From assembly GCA_044356745.1 (NCBI GenBank), contig JBIKVP010000088.1, positions 1-8,001 on the forward strand: a stretch of 8,001 nucleotides of DNA. The letters run 5' to 3'. The position numbers were made by a program, and so were the translations under genes. Below the pieces are notes generated by a model. The model had not been told where the DNA came from. It searched no databases and was given only the letters and a program-made list of their open reading frames with translations. Origin of the DNA: JBIKVP01 sp044356745 (GTDB taxonomy: Bacteria; Pseudomonadota; Alphaproteobacteria; Rhizobiales; Beijerinckiaceae). Positions 6,244-8,001 of the stretch are shown here, piece by piece; the first letter of the stretch is position 1; every line of letters begins with the position of its first letter.

Positions 6244-6249
6244 CATGAT

Positions 6250-7305
6250 ATGACCAAAACTTTTGTTTCAAAAGGTATTCAATGGGCGGCGATTGCAGCA
6301 GCTTTAGGAGTTTGTGCAGCAGTTGTTACAACTGCACGAGCGCAAAGCCCTGCAACACCATCAAGCATTGAACTGCTAAATGTGTCGTATGATCCTACCC
6401 GTGAATTTTACAAAGATATCAATCAGCTTTTTGGCGATGAGTGGAAAGCTAAAACAGGGCAGAGCGTTACAATCCGTCAATCACATGGTGGTTCTGGTAA
6501 GCAGGCACGTTCTGTCATTGATGGCTTGAATGCGGATGTCGTAACGCTTGCGCTTGCAGGGGATATCGATGAAATCGCCCAACGTACAGATCGTTTGCCT
6601 AAAGATTGGGCGAAACGTTTGCCTCACAACTCTGCGCCTTACACCTCAACAATCGTGCTCGTTGTGCGCAAAGGAAATCCAAAAGGTATCAAAGATTGGA
6701 GTGATCTTGCACGCAAAGATGTCTCAGTGATTACACCTAACCCTAAAACATCGGGCGGTGCACGGTGGAATTACCTTGCCGCATGGGCATGGGCAAAAAA
6801 AGAATATAAAGATGATGCAAAAGTGCGCGAATATATCGCTCAGCTTTTTGCCAATGTGCCTGTGCTTGATGCAGGTGCGCGTGCTTCAACCACGACTTTT
6901 GCACAACGCGGTTTAGGTGATGTGTTTATTTCATGGGAAAATGAAGCATTTTTGATCTTAGAAGAATTCGGCAAAGATAAATTTGATGTCGTGATCCCGT
7001 CCGTATCTATTCTGGCTGAACCTTCTGTCGCACTCGTCGAAGGTAACGTGACTGCGAAGGGCACAAAAGCTGTTGCTCAAGCTTATCTTGATTATCTTTA
7101 TAGTCCAAAAGGTCAAGAAGTAGCGGCAAAGCATCATTTTCGTCCACGTTTGCCACAACACGCTTCTGAAAAAGATCGCGCAAAATTCCCGCCACTCAAT
7201 TTAATCACAATTGATGCAGAATTTGGCGGTTGGGCAGAGGTAACAAAAGTTCATTTTGCTGAAGGTGGGCTGTTTGACCAGCTTTACAAGCCTAAGGCGA
7301 GATAA
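6250..7305 (+). CDS. sbp: Periplasmic sulfate-binding protein (Sbp/CysP family)
   Basis: A 351-residue substrate-binding protein of an ABC-type sulfate/thiosulfate importer, exported to the periplasm. Residues 1-31 are a signal peptide ending TARA|QS. Family signatures follow in order: LLNVSYDPTREFY, RQSHGGSGKQARSVIDGL, ADVVTLALAGDID, SAPYTSTIVLVVRKGNPK, SVITPNPKTSGGARWNYLAA, VLDAGARASTTTFAQRGLGD and WENEAFL. These cover both lobes and the sulfate-binding backbone loops, with the family's usual length plus a slightly long signal peptide. Sbp and CysP cannot be separated reliably by eye; the sequence looks closer to Sbp. No cysT/cysW/cysA gene follows. The next gene is convergent and only 4 bp away, so this is a stand-alone gene that must use a permease encoded elsewhere. 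Expression under sulfur limitation is expected from the family. Confidence 0.95.
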   Translation: MTKTFVSKGIQWAAIAAALGVCAAVVTTARAQSPATPSSIELLNVSYDPTREFYKDINQLFGDEWKAKTGQSVTIRQSHGGSGKQARSVIDGLNADVVTLALAGDIDEIAQRTDRLPKDWAKRLPHNSAPYTSTIVLVVRKGNPKGIKDWSDLARKDVSVITPNPKTSGGARWNYLAAWAWAKKEYKDDAKVREYIAQLFANVPVLDAGARASTTTFAQRGLGDVFISWENEAFLILEEFGKDKFDVVIPSVSILAEPSVALVEGNVTAKGTKAVAQAYLDYLYSPKGQEVAAKHHFRPRLPQHASEKDRAKFPPLNLITIDAEFGGWAEVTKVHFAEGGLFDQLYKPKAR

Positions 7306-7309
7306 TCCG

Positions 7310-7921
7310 CTACTTTATCTGCCAATGATCAAGAGAGTCTATGATTGAAAGAGGTTTATTGCTTGTGAGCCAAAGCTGAGAATCCATATTTCTCTTGAGC
7401 CATGCATCCCAAAAGGCCGTACTCAATTCTGCAATAACTTTGTGGTGGTTTGGATTACGATTTTGTTTTTGATTAGAGTGATCAAAATCAGAAAATGCAA
7501 AATGATTAGCGTTGTTTAATACTAACTGATATTTGTTTTGAGGCGGAAGAGCAGGAAAGACCTCCAATCTTTTTTCGGGAGTCATTCCCCCAATCGGTGC
7601 GTTATCTTTTGTGCCAGTCATGAGCATCCAAGGTATAGAAACAGTCGAAAAAGCACGCTCTACTGATCCACGACGCGGAGGACTTGGACTTAAAATTAAT
7701 GCCGCTTTGATACGTCGATCTGTCAAGCGTGCGTTTCCTAAAGGATCTGATTGGCCAGACAAAAATTGTGTTGTTACAGCACCAAACGAATGACCCGCCA
7801 TGCCGACCTTATTGATGTCCACATGTTGTCCGAGAGGATTTTGAGATGTTTTAGACCACTCTTCGAGCTGATCTAAAACAATTGTTATACCCCTCGTGAG
7901 TGAAGAGTTGGCGTTATCTTT
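7310..7921 (-). pseudogene. 5'-truncated alpha/beta hydrolase remnant
   Basis: The C-terminal half of an alpha/beta hydrolase of the dienelactone-hydrolase / PAF-acetylhydrolase-like type. The frame is open from a TAA at 7922-7924. It reads RGITIVLDQLEEW, then GMAGHSFGAVT with the nucleophile serine encoded at 7787-7789. It continues with GTKDNAP, the acid, and NNANHFAFSD, the catalytic histidine. Related intact proteins have roughly 100 or more residues before the VLDQL helix, including the oxyanion-hole HG segment. That part is absent in all three minus-strand frames between 7922 and 8001. The first available start is GTG 7822, giving 170 residues that lack the N-terminal core strands, so a stable enzyme is unlikely. 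The break coincides with the 29-nt repeat at 7886-7914. The gene is convergent with the sulfate-binding protein gene, 4 bp apart. A short functional variant is the less likely alternative. Confidence 0.68.
7886..7914 (-). repeat. Right copy of the 29-nt inverted repeat
   Basis: On the minus strand, arms CAACTCTTCA (7910-7901) and GAGGGGTATA (7895-7886) flank CTCAC, where the left copy has AATGT. The same ACUCUUC/GAGGGGU stem can form (7908-7902 with 7895-7889). The copy spans the point where hydrolase similarity fades and the adjacent minus-strand frame ends (stop 7914-7916). Confidence 0.45.
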
Positions 7922-8000
7922 TTATTAAGGTTGTTTTGATTCCAATTTGGTATGGGTACGCTTTTAGAACCGGATCAACGGCAGGAGCTTTTGAAACGCC
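7914..8000 (-). CDS. C-terminal end of an unidentified minus-strand gene (partial)
   Basis: A frame entering from the right edge runs 28 codons to TAA at 7916-7914 and ends VLKAYPYQIGIKTTLIKR. It is in a different frame from the hydrolase remnant, and its product is not the missing hydrolase N-terminus as far as can be judged. The other two minus-strand frames here contain stops, which mildly favours this one. No family is recognised. Confidence 0.3.
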   Translation of the reverse strand, partial: GVSKAPAVDPVLKAYPYQIGIKTTLIKR

Positions 8001-8001
8001 A

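Noticed and set aside
6102..6249. Sulfur-related riboswitch (SAM-II or similar) before the sulfate-binding gene
   Set aside because: Only a single small hairpin is visible. No pseudoknot partner or conserved motif of these classes was found.

Overview
The window reads as a stretch of chromosome from a medium-GC proteobacterium, most likely an alphaproteobacterium of the Hyphomicrobiales type. That placement is an inference. It rests on the DUF459 SGNH protein, the ATP-grasp / alpha-E / transglutaminase gene set and the Sbp family sequence, not on any marker gene. No rRNA, tRNA, CRISPR array, transposase or integrase was seen, and no gene-free stretch exceeds 300 bases.

Layout. (1) Positions 1-123 hold the tail of an unidentified upstream reading frame, which overlaps the next start in a GTGA junction. 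(2) Positions 112-1230 (+) encode an unrecognised protein of about 372 residues with a papain-like Cys-His-Asp signature. (3) Positions 1245-4634 (-) hold a recognisable three-gene cluster, read in the order circularly permuted ATP-grasp protein, alpha-E protein, transglutaminase-like protein. The first two genes overlap. The third lies behind a 203-bp gap that contains several dyad symmetries and a possible promoter of its own. (4) Divergently, positions 4863-6101 (+) encode a secreted DUF459 SGNH-fold hydrolase. (5) Positions 6250-7305 (+) encode a periplasmic sulfate-binding protein with no permease or ATPase gene immediately after it. (6) Positions 7310-7921 (-) hold the C-terminal half of an alpha/beta hydrolase whose 5' half is missing, and then the last codons of another minus-strand reading frame at the window edge.

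How the genes work together. The ATP-grasp and alpha-E proteins belong to a conserved neighbourhood predicted in the literature to make or modify peptides by ATP-dependent amide ligation, with the transglutaminase-fold protein acting as a peptidase or amidase partner. The DUF459 protein and the sulfate-binding protein both carry signal peptides and act in the periplasm. No functional link between them and the ligase cluster is visible, except that the ligase cluster and the DUF459 gene share a 228-bp divergent intergenic region.

Most interesting signal. The two edges of the window carry copies of the same 29-nt sequence in opposite orientation (95-123 on +, 7886-7914 on -; 23 of 29 positions identical by eye). 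One copy lies at the start of the papain-like gene and the other at the broken 5' end of the hydrolase. Each copy can fold into the same 7-bp RNA stem, and five of the six loop bases differ between copies. This may mark a recombination or insertion boundary, a dispersed structured element, or chance. A genome-wide search would decide.
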